DNA from: a virus
IMG/VR virus record: IMGVR_UViG_3300043786_001636
Location: 1 to 57,007 of that record
Length of the DNA stretch: 57,007 nt
Strand: one strand, 5' to 3'
The translations under genes were made by a program, and so were the position numbers. This document shows positions 23,219 through 31,359 of this stretch, in pieces (within the stretch, counting starts at the first letter, position 1; every line of letters begins with the position of its first letter). Below the pieces are notes generated by a model that saw nothing but the letters and a program-made list of their open reading frames with translations, ran no database searches and had not been told where the DNA came from.

Positions 23219-24535
23219 CTAAGGCTGGGACGGAGGCTTCAATGGAGTGCTGCGGTAGCGGGAATTGTAGATTTTGCGATTCGCTCCTACATAATCCTGC
23301 CCCAACACTTGCCCGCGCACTTGCATTTCGGCTTGGGACAAATTGCCGAACCGACGATTGTATTCCGACTGGAGCTTATTGAATTTCTTTGTCTTGCCCG
23401 CACTTTGCAATTCGCGGCCTTGGTTCTGCATCGATTGCTGCATCGCCAATTCCGCTCGCCATTGCCGCACGTCGTCGGCGTCGTAGTTACCGCCATATCC
23501 GACTCCCTTGATGTCTGTGCGCGGTGCAGGATTGGGATATCCATTGCTGTTGATACCCCGAGTGATGTGACCGACTCCGATCTGCCGGTCCAATGCGGCA
23601 TTTTCGGCGGTTTGTTTTTTTGCTGCGTCGATTGCTTCCTTCGGCGAAACTCCATTGATGCGCGGAGTCACCTTTTGCTTCGTGGCCCGATCGACAACTG
23701 TTTCGCCGGGTCCGGTAGGCCGCCGATTCCCGCCGTTCCAATTCGCCCTGTAGAAATCCGGTTGCACTGGCTGCGTGCCATAGGCTCGGCGAAACGCTTC
23801 ATCGTGCGCGCCCCGGCGCTGTTGCATGGCGACCTTGCCCGCTTGATTCATGTCGTATTCGGCTTGGTTGCCAGCCCAGTTCGCTTGGATGTTCTTCACG
23901 CGGTCAATTTGGCGACGTTCGTAATCGCTCATGCCTGGCGTGTATTCCGGGCGGGACATAGGGTCATCCACAGCATTTTTTGAGGCCCCGGCACTCAACG
24001 AATTCAATGCTGGTTGTCCGGCCATCCAATAGGGCGCCGTTTGTTGTTTTTTGCGTCCGCCTTGTTTAGGACCGCGGATGGGCCCTGCTGGAGTGGTGGC
24101 TGCGGGAGTGGCGCCTCGTGACGTCAAATTTGGATTTGCTTTTCCAGCGCGCCCACCTTTGCCGTTTGCTGACGCGAACATGGCCCCGCTCAAGGCCGCG
24201 TCGTAACGACCTTTGATTGCCCGGTCCATCGGCCCCAAAACGTCTTCCCCTTGCGCCTTGCGAGTGAATTCGTTTTTCTCCTCTCCCGAGAGAGCAGCGT
24301 AATCCTCGCGAAATTTCGCGTTTGCTTTGCTAGGGTGCATGCCTCTGTAGCGCCCAGCCTGCATGCGCAATCTGCCGTTGCGCAATTCAGCGCCGCCAGC
24401 CATTGCTTCGTCCTGAGCAAATTCGTAACCCATTTTTGGCGGGCGCATCAGCGGAGTGGATTGCTGCCTCCCCTTACCTCTTGTTTGCTCATACAGACGC
24501 TCGTTTACATTTTCAAGAATTTCGCCCTCATCCAT
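23219..24535 (-). CDS. Putative internal virion protein (438 aa), companion of the giant protein
   Basis: A 438-aa hydrophilic, basic, Gln, Asn and Gly-rich protein (MDEGEILENVNERLYEQTRGK onward) with an FAQDEAMAGGAELRNG segment, a helical part around 75-125, a disordered Pro/Gly/Lys middle (GPIRGPKQGGRKKQQ), and repeated Y-x-x-Q and R-x-Y elements. No family recognised. It is 66 bp upstream of the giant gene on the same strand, so the two are probably co-transcribed and may be co-packaged. The ATG at 24535 begins a divergent intergenic region shared with the terminase genes. Confidence 0.8.
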   Translation of the reverse strand: MDEGEILENVNERLYEQTRGKGRQQSTPLMRPPKMGYEFAQDEAMAGGAELRNGRLRMQAGRYRGMHPSKANAKFREDYAALSGEEKNEFTRKAQGEDVLGPMDRAIKGRYDAALSGAMFASANGKGGRAGKANPNLTSRGATPAATTPAGPIRGPKQGGRKKQQTAPYWMAGQPALNSLSAGASKNAVDDPMSRPEYTPGMSDYERRQIDRVKNIQANWAGNQAEYDMNQAGKVAMQQRRGAHDEAFRRAYGTQPVQPDFYRANWNGGNRRPTGPGETVVDRATKQKVTPRINGVSPKEAIDAAKKQTAENAALDRQIGVGHITRGINSNGYPNPAPRTDIKGVGYGGNYDADDVRQWRAELAMQQSMQNQGRELQSAGKTKKFNKLQSEYNRRFGNLSQAEMQVRGQVLGQDYVGANRKIYNSRYRSTPLKPPSQP

Positions 24536-24632
24536 AACGGATGATTCATCCTGACAATCTGCATCTTATCCACTGCAATTTTAATGGGCGATTGAACTCA
24601 TTGGAACTTAATGAAAATCACTCTGTTTTTTC

Positions 24633-24661
24633 TTGTTAATTCCATAACAAAGCAATATGAT
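24633..24661 (+). promoter_or_regulatory. Sigma70-like promoter for the terminase genes, with overlapping operator-like dyad
   Basis: TTGTTA (24633-24638), 17 bp, then TATGAT (24656-24661), giving a predicted start about 35-40 bp before the ATG at 24706. TTGTTA and TAACAA (24645-24650) form a perfect inverted repeat around ATTCCA, overlapping the -35 box and spacer, as repressor operators often do. The surrounding 170 bp is AT-rich and divergent. Confidence 0.6.
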
Positions 24662-24705
24662 TTCTATAGATTAACTTTTTGCTAAATCCCCACGTATGCC
24701 CCGCC

Positions 24706-25074
24706 ATGAAAACAGAATTCGCCGACGAAACGCAGCGTGATCTTCACAACGAGATCAATGCCCTCAAGACGTCGTTGCTGGAGACAAAGCGACAGCTTTA
24801 CGCGCACAGCAAATTGATCATGGAGGCCCTTGAGCTTCAGCGACAAATCGATTTGCTAAAAACCGTCATTCGTGATCTCCGCAACAACGGCACTGCAACA
24901 ATTGTCTGGATCAAGGCTGCGGACGCAGCCCTCCTTGGCGGAGGCATTAGCCTGAACCAGTTGCGCTCTGACAGGCGCAACGGCATCATCCCGCTGCACG
25001 GTTGGCGCAAGAAAAATAGCCGCGTCTACGAATACCGGCAGGACATCATTTGTTCCCTGTTCCTTCACCCGTGA
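24706..25074 (+). CDS. Putative terminase small subunit / DNA-binding protein
   Basis: A 122-aa protein. Residues 5-60 form a likely coiled coil (LHNEINALKTSLLETKRQL). The C-terminal part (LNQLRSDRRNGIIPLHGWRKKNSRVYEY) looks like a winged-helix DNA-binding segment of the excisionase/MerR type. Its stop overlaps the GTG of the large terminase gene, the classic place for a small terminase subunit, whose members usually combine a DNA-binding part with an oligomerising coil. The ATG at 24706 is preferred to an upstream TTG because it sits 45 bp after a good -10 box. Confidence 0.6.
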   Translation: MKTEFADETQRDLHNEINALKTSLLETKRQLYAHSKLIMEALELQRQIDLLKTVIRDLRNNGTATIVWIKAADAALLGGGISLNQLRSDRRNGIIPLHGWRKKNSRVYEYRQDIICSLFLHP

Positions 25075-26891
25075 GCATTTCGCGCAGTTTTCGTGCGTTG
25101 CTGCAGCAGGCTGTCCGCGGTCCCTACGGTTGCCGCGCATGGATCGCCCAGCACGCATGGATTCTGAACAAGGACGGCGAGCTTGAACGATTCGCTCCAA
25201 ACCCGTTGCAGTCGCGCATCTTGGAAGCGCTAGAATTATGCTTGGCGAATAACTGGCCCGTGCGGATTCTCGGCCTAAAGAAGCGCCAAGGCGGTCTCAC
25301 TACGGTGTGCGCTGCGATTCAGTATTGGTTGCTGAACGTCCGCACCACGAACGCCATGGTGATGGGCGGTCTCAAATGGCAATCGGGGAACGTCTGGAAA
25401 TACATCCGTTTTTTCAAGGACCACGACACGTTCGATTGGGGCAACACGTTCAAGTTGGGCGAGGAAATCGGCGCGGTGTCCAATGGGTCTGCTTTGCAGA
25501 AAGGAACCGCTAAACAACCGGAAAGCTGCCGATCTGCAGCGCTGCGCTCCCTGCACTGCACCGAGGTTGCGCGGTGGGCCACCGACGGCGTGGCGAACGC
25601 CGAGCGCATCCTCACGGGCGCCATGGCTTCATTGCCGAAACTCCCGTGGACGTTTGCGATCTGGGAATCGACCGCCGCCGGGCCGACCGGGATGTTCTAC
25701 AAACGCTGGTCTAAAGCGTTGTCCCTTGAGGAAGTCAAAGCCGGACGGAAACCGCGGCCTGGTCAATTCATCAAGGTTTTTGCCGGGTGGCACGAACATG
25801 AAGACAGCCGGCTGTCGATGACCCCCGACGAGCGATCCGAGTTTGAGCGATCGCTCTCCGAGGAAGAACGAGCCTTGATGAATCGGTTTGACCTCAGCTT
25901 GGAACACCTGTTTTTTCGCAGGGTGACCATCGAAGAAGAGTGCAACGGCGACCCGCAAATTTTCAAGCGGGAATACCCGTTCACGCCAGAGGAGGCGTTT
26001 TCGGCGTCCTCCGCTAGTTTCTTCCCCAGCGCAGGTCTGGCGCACCTTCGCAAGCTGGCCGAGGCCGCCGAGCCCGAGCGGCGCGACGTGTTGCTGCACC
26101 GCGAAAACGCATCAGACCGGGTGCTGGCGCTGCCGGTCGAGGCAAAACAGGCTACGGTTTGGATTTATGAACCGCCCTCCCCCGGAAGCGCATACCATAT
26201 TTCGGCTGATTTCATGGAGGGGCTCGCTGCAGACGAAAAGGGGGATGACCGAGACCACCATGTCGTGCAAGTCTGGCGGGGCGGGTTCTTCGCCGCCGAC
26301 GGGCGGTGGCGCCCGCCTAGGGAGGTAGCCCGAACGGTGAAGCCATGCCGCTTCGCGCCAGACATCGTCGAGGATCTCATTGAGAACCTTGCCGCCTATT
26401 ACGGTGACTGTTTGGTCATCCCTGAAAACAACCGGGACGACGGAATCATCCGCAACCTGGTCAACCGCAACGTGCGCGTCTTTCAGGCTACGGTAGGCGT
26501 GGACGAACGAGGAGATGCCGTGACTGCGCGCCCCTCGGGCCGTTACGGTTTCCGCACCACCGGCGGTGACGGAGAGAGCAGTCGCAAAACCATTCTCAAC
26601 GAGCTTGCTGCTGCCGTCCGTCAATTCACTGACGCTGGCAACGGAGTGGAACTCACGCTGACCACGGTCGAGGAAATGGAGGTCTTTTGCCGCAATTTGC
26701 GCGGCAAGCCGGAGGCGATTGCCGGCCACCATGACGACAGCGTCATCGCTGCCGCCATCGGGTTTTTTTTCCGTGACCTCGGAACGCGCTACACGCCGCG
26801 AAAACACGATTTGGCAGCGTTCCTCAGCAACGATCCGCTTTTGCGCAGACAGCAATCACCGCAGCGCGTCGGTGGTGCGTTCGGGTTGTGA
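25071..26891 (+). CDS. Terminase large subunit
   Basis: A 606-aa DNA-packaging motor with a GTG start overlapping the previous stop (GTGA). ATPase part: Walker A-like KKRQGGLTT (K70-T78) in the K-x-R-Q form used by phage terminases, and a Walker B with catalytic Glu in TFAIWESTAAG (E199), followed by the FYKRW pattern usual after this motif. Nuclease part of the RNase H type: ISADFMEG (D380), PENNRDDG (E452) and HHDDSVIAA (D555, D556). It acts with the small subunit and portal to cut and package DNA. It is encoded opposite to the capsid and portal genes, which is unusual. Its 3' end overlaps the converging gene at 26856 by 36 bp. Confidence 0.93.
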   Translation: MSISRSFRALLQQAVRGPYGCRAWIAQHAWILNKDGELERFAPNPLQSRILEALELCLANNWPVRILGLKKRQGGLTTVCAAIQYWLLNVRTTNAMVMGGLKWQSGNVWKYIRFFKDHDTFDWGNTFKLGEEIGAVSNGSALQKGTAKQPESCRSAALRSLHCTEVARWATDGVANAERILTGAMASLPKLPWTFAIWESTAAGPTGMFYKRWSKALSLEEVKAGRKPRPGQFIKVFAGWHEHEDSRLSMTPDERSEFERSLSEEERALMNRFDLSLEHLFFRRVTIEEECNGDPQIFKREYPFTPEEAFSASSASFFPSAGLAHLRKLAEAAEPERRDVLLHRENASDRVLALPVEAKQATVWIYEPPSPGSAYHISADFMEGLAADEKGDDRDHHVVQVWRGGFFAADGRWRPPREVARTVKPCRFAPDIVEDLIENLAAYYGDCLVIPENNRDDGIIRNLVNRNVRVFQATVGVDERGDAVTARPSGRYGFRTTGGDGESSRKTILNELAAAVRQFTDAGNGVELTLTTVEEMEVFCRNLRGKPEAIAGHHDDSVIAAAIGFFFRDLGTRYTPRKHDLAAFLSNDPLLRRQQSPQRVGGAFGL

Positions 26892-27260
26892 AGTTGCGCT
26901 CATTGCGTCAACGCGCGCCACAGCCTCCTCGCGTTTCGCCATGCGTTGCGCCAGCTTCTTCTGTTTGTCCTCAACGCTGTCGGGAATTTCCAGACGCTCA
27001 ATCGTCCACAATTGCGCCCGGGCGTGGAGCCGACCTTCAGCCAGCAACTCGTTGAACTGCCGCAGCAGATCGGCGTCCGCCATGACCTCGTCAAACTCCG
27101 CCGCTGTCAACGCCCGCCCCCGAAAAACGTAACATTTCCGCACCGGGTCGCCCACCCACGGTTCACGCGCGGCGCCGATAGTCACGAGGGCCCGCAGCGT
27201 TTCTCGGTCGCGGCCTGCAGCGAAGCGGCGAAAACTGCTCTTGATTACGTAATGCGTCAT
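26856..27260 (-). CDS. Hypothetical protein downstream of the capsid gene
   Basis: A 134-aa basic and helical protein, MTHYVIKSSFRRFAAGRDRETL onward, with an FDEVMADADLLRQFNELLAEG helix and a charged C-terminus. No family recognised. It follows the major capsid gene on the same strand after a strong hairpin (27268-27295), and its tail overlaps the terminase gene on the other strand. It could be a head completion or decoration protein by position, but nothing in the sequence shows this. Confidence 0.65.
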   Translation of the reverse strand: MTHYVIKSSFRRFAAGRDRETLRALVTIGAAREPWVGDPVRKCYVFRGRALTAAEFDEVMADADLLRQFNELLAEGRLHARAQLWTIERLEIPDSVEDKQKKLAQRMAKREEAVARVDAMSATSQPERTTDALR

Positions 27261-27267
27261 AACGCAA

Positions 27268-27295
27268 GACGGTGCGAGGAAAGCCTCGCACCGTC
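27268..27295 (-). terminator. 12-bp perfect hairpin after the capsid gene
   Basis: GACGGTGCGAGG (27268-27279) pairs with CCTCGCACCGTC (27284-27295) around a 4-base loop. It lies 29-56 bp past the capsid stop on the minus strand and just before the next minus-strand ATG. There is only a weak T-rich tail. It could reduce read-through, keeping the capsid message in excess, or stabilise its 3' end. Confidence 0.65.
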
Positions 27296-27323
27296 AAGGT
27301 CCATCATCCAAATCCTGGCAAGC

Positions 27324-28829
27324 TCACAAGCTCTTGAACTGCGGGTAGCGAGCCGCAGAGATCAGAACCCGGAAACCCTGCATGCGCCCGGCCACGTCGT
27401 AAGTCGGGGCTTGACCGAAATACTGCGAGATGTATTTGCGGTAGACCAGACCGTTGAAGCGTTCTTGTTCGCGCTGGATGCCGAGGCCGTAAGCCCGCAT
27501 GAGAGAGCGAGCCCCCATGACCAAGTTCCCCACGTAGGTCGTGCCAGCCGCCGTGCAAGGCAGGACAGCGGACCCGATTGGGTGAGCGTCAGTGTTTTTC
27601 GTCGCATCCCACGTCACCGACCCAAGGGTGGTGACTCGGATGCCTGAAGCGGCGGAACCAAGACGGGACGTCACGGCCAACTGCTCTCCAGCGTGGTTGT
27701 TCGCGAATTCATACATGCCCCATTTGCCCTTGTCTGCCCCGGTCAGGTTGATCACCTTGACGTAGAGAGGGCGCTTGGCCCAAGTGTCCACATCAAGCGC
27801 GACTGCGGTCGGGTCAAACGTCTCAAACGAGTTGAACTTGTAGGCATGCCCCGGGAAGAAACGGAACGGTTGCGTTTCTGGGATGGTCGCCCAGTTGGCG
27901 TTGCCGTTGCCGACAATGTTGAAGGTCGCCGTCCCTGCCGCAATGGCCGCGCCGAGTTTGGCATGAGGCGCGAGCGGAACCCCCAACGGGCCCGCCATGG
28001 CCTCATCAACCGCATCGCGCTCCATGATGGTCTGGCCGCGCAGGTCGAGCCAGCCGCCGGCGAAGACAAAATTTTCGGCCCCGCGGATGTCCGCCTGCGT
28101 GATCATATTGCTGTTTATCAATTCCTTCTCAAGGTCACCGAGACCAGGCGTCGGGCAGACAAACAGGTAGTTCTTCACCGTGTTGCGACCGCGGCGTCGG
28201 ATTTGCGCGGGACGCACGTAGCTTTTCATGATCTCCTTCGCGTCGATGACGTCGTCGTAAGACAGCGTGTCGCCAAACGACAGAGTAGACCACGTCTTGT
28301 TGCCAGCAAACTGCGTGTTCACGCCGCTTGCTTTCAAGGCCATGGTGATCTCGGTCAGTTCCGACTTCTTGCGGCCCATCCACTCGCCCTGCAACTCGTG
28401 CTCGTTGGACTGGATCTCGTTGCGCATGCCGTTGATCTCCTCAACGTAATCGCTGCTGGAAAGCGCGTGGCGGATCAGGTCCACCCGCACCTGCCACGGC
28501 AGGATGGTCGGAGTCTCAAACGATTCGGCGTCAAGGAAGAGCGAGTCCCCCATTTTGCCCGCTTTCACGTAGCGCATCATCTCCTTGAAGGTGACGACGG
28601 TGCCCCTGCCATTGGCAGCGCTTTTGTCCACTTGAACGAGGTCGTCGAGTCCCGTGCCCTCCATTTGCATGTAGGGATCTTCGTTGCGCTCGCCGAAACG
28701 GAATCCGTTTGCCCATTGTTTCCGAACTGCGTCCGGTGCCATCGACGCGAGGTTCGCCCCGGTGATGGTGTTGATTTCGAAGGTGCCGTTGCCCGACAGG
28801 GTCGGTTGCGGTCCAGGTGTAATGCTCAT
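27324..28829 (-). CDS. Major capsid protein, N4 gp56-like
   Basis: A 501-aa protein that forms the icosahedral shell. Length, content and position (portal, scaffold, capsid) fit the DUF4043/N4 gp56 capsid family, which has the HK97 fold. Features I associate with it are the early TGANLASMAPDAVRKQWANG segment, a Y-x-K/AGKMGDSLFLD region, RRGRNTVKNYLFVCPTP near the centre, and a late VGNLVMGARSLMRAYGLG segment. It is on the minus strand 31 bp after the scaffold gene. No Shine-Dalgarno is visible; an AT-rich leader precedes the ATG. Confidence 0.85.
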   Translation of the reverse strand: MSITPGPQPTLSGNGTFEINTITGANLASMAPDAVRKQWANGFRFGERNEDPYMQMEGTGLDDLVQVDKSAANGRGTVVTFKEMMRYVKAGKMGDSLFLDAESFETPTILPWQVRVDLIRHALSSSDYVEEINGMRNEIQSNEHELQGEWMGRKKSELTEITMALKASGVNTQFAGNKTWSTLSFGDTLSYDDVIDAKEIMKSYVRPAQIRRRGRNTVKNYLFVCPTPGLGDLEKELINSNMITQADIRGAENFVFAGGWLDLRGQTIMERDAVDEAMAGPLGVPLAPHAKLGAAIAAGTATFNIVGNGNANWATIPETQPFRFFPGHAYKFNSFETFDPTAVALDVDTWAKRPLYVKVINLTGADKGKWGMYEFANNHAGEQLAVTSRLGSAASGIRVTTLGSVTWDATKNTDAHPIGSAVLPCTAAGTTYVGNLVMGARSLMRAYGLGIQREQERFNGLVYRKYISQYFGQAPTYDVAGRMQGFRVLISAARYPQFKSL

Positions 28830-28860
28830 GTCGTTCTATTTTTTTGGTTGTACTGCTCTG

Positions 28861-29847
28861 TCATCGGCGCCCTCCGGTCAGGGCCCGTTGGACCTCCAGG
28901 TAGACCTGGTCGTCGTTCGCGGCCTGCTCGAGGAGCGTCGAAAAGTTTGTGCTGATGGGCCCGGATGCGGCTCCGCTGTAGGGGCCGGGACCACGGCCCG
29001 GCACCAAGGTGCTGGAGGCGACAGGGCGACCGGAGGCCGCCGGAGTCACGGAGGACAGCGACGGCGCCAGCCCAAGGGCAAGGGCGACCTTGTTGGCAAT
29101 GTATTTCGGCCCGTCTGCTGCAAAAACGTTGGCGTCGCCCAGGGCTTCCAGCTTTTGCTGCATTTCCGCCATCGCCGCAAACTCGGGCGTCCCTTTGACA
29201 AACAAGTTGGGATACATTTCGCGGACCTGCTCTTCTGCGTCTGTCCATTGCTCGACGAAGCGTTCGTCAGCGCGTTGCTGCTCAAGCAGGTCGGAGCGGG
29301 TTTTTGCCGCAACCGCGTTGGCGTGAGCGAGCAGCAGCTCTCGCTGCTGGTCGATCAGTGCAGAGAGTTTTTCCGGGTCGTAATCATCAACAGCAGTCTT
29401 CCGAATGTCGTCGATCTCGCGCAATCTGGTTTCAATCGCCTCCAGATCGGGGGCGCTTGGTTCATTCGCCGACTCCGGTTCTTGAGCAGGAGCAGGCGCG
29501 ACGGGCGCGGACTCGGTCAAACCCAGCGCAATCCGGGCGCGCGTCAGGGCGACATCGGCCTCGATGGGGCGCCCGAGCGCTGCCGCCAAGTCTGCCAAGC
29601 GTTGCGCCTCGGCAAACACGTTTGGCACCTCGGGGACGACATTGGCGGGAAGCTCAACCGGAGCAGGTGCAACGGTATCAGACACGACCGGCGAAGCGGG
29701 CTCAACACCTGCGACCCGGTGCCCCGCCTGCAGCAAATCTTTGCTGCTTGCGTAGATTTGCTCATCGAATCCGTCTTCAATGAGCGTAGTGTGGAAGTTC
29801 CCAGGATGCTCTGGGACGTGCGTTGTAATGACCTGATCTGACTGCAT
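28861..29847 (-). CDS. Capsid scaffolding protein
   Basis: A 328-aa acidic, Ala, Glu, Gln and Pro-rich, largely helical protein (EAIETRLREIDDIRKTA, LIDQQRELLLAHANA) encoded between portal and capsid genes, the standard place and composition of a scaffold. A Pro/Ala/Glu hinge (VAPAPAQEPESANEPSAP) separates the two halves. The ATG at 29847 (MQSDQVITTHVPEH) is preferred, because the longer frame lacks an ATG and adds a basic stretch unlike the rest. A 15-bp element recurring elsewhere in the genome lies inside this gene at 29674-29688. Confidence 0.82.
   Translation of the reverse strand: MQSDQVITTHVPEHPGNFHTTLIEDGFDEQIYASSKDLLQAGHRVAGVEPASPVVSDTVAPAPVELPANVVPEVPNVFAEAQRLADLAAALGRPIEADVALTRARIALGLTESAPVAPAPAQEPESANEPSAPDLEAIETRLREIDDIRKTAVDDYDPEKLSALIDQQRELLLAHANAVAAKTRSDLLEQQRADERFVEQWTDAEEQVREMYPNLFVKGTPEFAAMAEMQQKLEALGDANVFAADGPKYIANKVALALGLAPSLSSVTPAASGRPVASSTLVPGRGPGPYSGAASGPISTNFSTLLEQAANDDQVYLEVQRALTGGRR
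29674..29688 (+). promoter_or_regulatory. 15-bp recurring element GGTATCAGACACGAC, site 1
   Basis: Exact copy of the elements at 37673 and 46166, here inside the scaffold gene and antisense to it. The core GTATC-A-GACAC is an imperfect dyad. See the finding on this element. Confidence 0.55.
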
Positions 29848-29996
29848 TTTGCGAGAGAAACTGGCGGGCAAACCATTCTCGCAAAGCCTTTTTCTGCGGG
29901 CGGCAGAAACTCGTCGCAACTTGTGCGACCTTTTTCAGGTTTGCAAACAATTTAGTTGAATTAAATTTGCAAACGGGGATGATGCGGAGCCTGCCC

Positions 29997-31124
29997 ATGA
30001 AACCAGTCAAAATTGCGATTCTCATTTGTTCCGGCATTCTCACAGCGTTATCGGTCACCCTAATTGCCGCGATTCACCTCCACGGAAACCATGCTATCGG
30101 CGCCGACGGCACCGATTTTCAGTCATGGGTTGCCGTGGGCGTCACCGTGGTGACCTGCCTGTCCACCCTTCTGCTCGCCATCGTCCTCTGCAATTGTCGG
30201 ACCTTGCTCGGCAACGCCTACTGGCGCGTGGCTTTGGGCGGCGGCGTGTTGCTGCTGTGCTGCGAGGTTGCAACTTTTGCTTGGCTGCGCGCTGGGTTGG
30301 AGCATTCGATGGTTGCGCGGGATCAAACAGCAATTGCCGCGGCGCAAACCCAAGCGTGGGACGAGATTGAGGCGAAATTGCAGACCGCAGTTGCGCAAGC
30401 GCAAGCTGACCCATCAGACGCAATCTCATTGCGGGCCGAGGTCCAGACGACTCGAAATGAAATCGCCGACCTCGCCGCGCAGGCTGCAACGCTGGATAAT
30501 GATGGAATCCGCAACGATGGTCAAATTCCCGGCCTGCTGGCTGCTGCAGAAAGCAGGAAAGCCGATCTTGCCAATTTGGAGTCGCGGTTGGCGGCTGCTC
30601 TGGACAGAAAAGCCTCCGCCGTTGCCGAGGCGGCGGAGGCCCTCCAGCAGCACCAAAAATCCCGGGCCGAGGTTTTAACGGTCATGGCCGCAGCGCAAAC
30701 CCAACGCCATCAATTCGTGAGGTGGGCTGGCGATTTGCGCTCGTTGTTTCCCAAACTCTCGGAGCCCTTTTGCTTGCAGGTGGTGCTTTCGGCTGTGGCT
30801 TTCAGTCTCATGGTCCCCCAATACGCAGGACTGGCCGGGGTCTCTGCTGCGCTGAAAATGCAAACCGGAGTTCCCGCGCAACCGGCGGCGCCGTCAAATC
30901 GCCGGCGGCGGAAACCGATGAACGTTATCGATGGAAAATTCCTGCCTGAGGATCGGGCGAGTTTGCACTGGCTGGCTCAGAAAGCACGCGAGCTCGGTGT
31001 CATTCGGAACTGCAAAACGTCGTTGGGCAAATATGCAACGCGCAATTTGCGCACGCTGGTGCGCAACGCGCAAAGCAATTCAAGGTTCAGATCAGAGTGC
31101 GAGAATTTCCGCCGGGCCGGCTGA
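29997..31124 (+). CDS. Membrane protein with long periplasmic or cytoplasmic coiled coil
   Basis: A 375-aa protein. Three hydrophobic helices lie at about residues 4-24, 43-65 and 75-97 (ILICSGILTALSVTLIAAI, VTVVTCLSTLLLAIVL, VALGGGVLLLCCEVATFAWL), followed by an Ala/Glu-rich coiled coil (about 100-245), another hydrophobic segment (about 262-285) and a basic tail with an RRRRK cluster. The start at 29997 has GGAG 7 bp upstream. It is the only plus-strand gene between the scaffold and portal genes and is oriented against them, so it probably has its own promoter and timing. It could be a lysis, superinfection-exclusion or host-takeover protein. No family identified. Confidence 0.7.
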   Translation: MKPVKIAILICSGILTALSVTLIAAIHLHGNHAIGADGTDFQSWVAVGVTVVTCLSTLLLAIVLCNCRTLLGNAYWRVALGGGVLLLCCEVATFAWLRAGLEHSMVARDQTAIAAAQTQAWDEIEAKLQTAVAQAQADPSDAISLRAEVQTTRNEIADLAAQAATLDNDGIRNDGQIPGLLAAAESRKADLANLESRLAAALDRKASAVAEAAEALQQHQKSRAEVLTVMAAAQTQRHQFVRWAGDLRSLFPKLSEPFCLQVVLSAVAFSLMVPQYAGLAGVSAALKMQTGVPAQPAAPSNRRRRKPMNVIDGKFLPEDRASLHWLAQKARELGVIRNCKTSLGKYATRNLRTLVRNAQSNSRFRSECENFRRAG

Positions 31125-31359
31125 GTTGCTGGTCAAGCACGTCAAGTTGTCCCGGCGCCCATTGCACGACCCAGAGCAAAGCGTCCCGTCGCGCCCGCAG
31201 AGCGGGGACTTCCTCCGGTTTGCAATGCTCTAAAAGAGCGTTTTCGATGGTGCCGATGGCGGCGTCCAACGCTTCCTGCAGACGAGCGTAACCTGGCGTG
31301 GCCACGAACTTCGTGAGGTCGTCGTGTCGCTTTGCGTCTTCGGGCGTGAATCGGTTCAT
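31087..31359 (-). CDS. Small protein coupled to the portal gene
   Basis: A 90-aa helical protein, MNRFTPEDAKRHDDLTKFVATPGYARL onward. Its ATG overlaps the portal stop (ATGA). Proteins of this size and position are found next to large N4-like portals, and a role in head assembly is possible. The 3' end overlaps the opposing membrane-protein gene by 38 bp. Confidence 0.72.
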   Translation of the reverse strand: MNRFTPEDAKRHDDLTKFVATPGYARLQEALDAAIGTIENALLEHCKPEEVPALRARRDALLWVVQWAPGQLDVLDQQLSRPGGNSRTLI

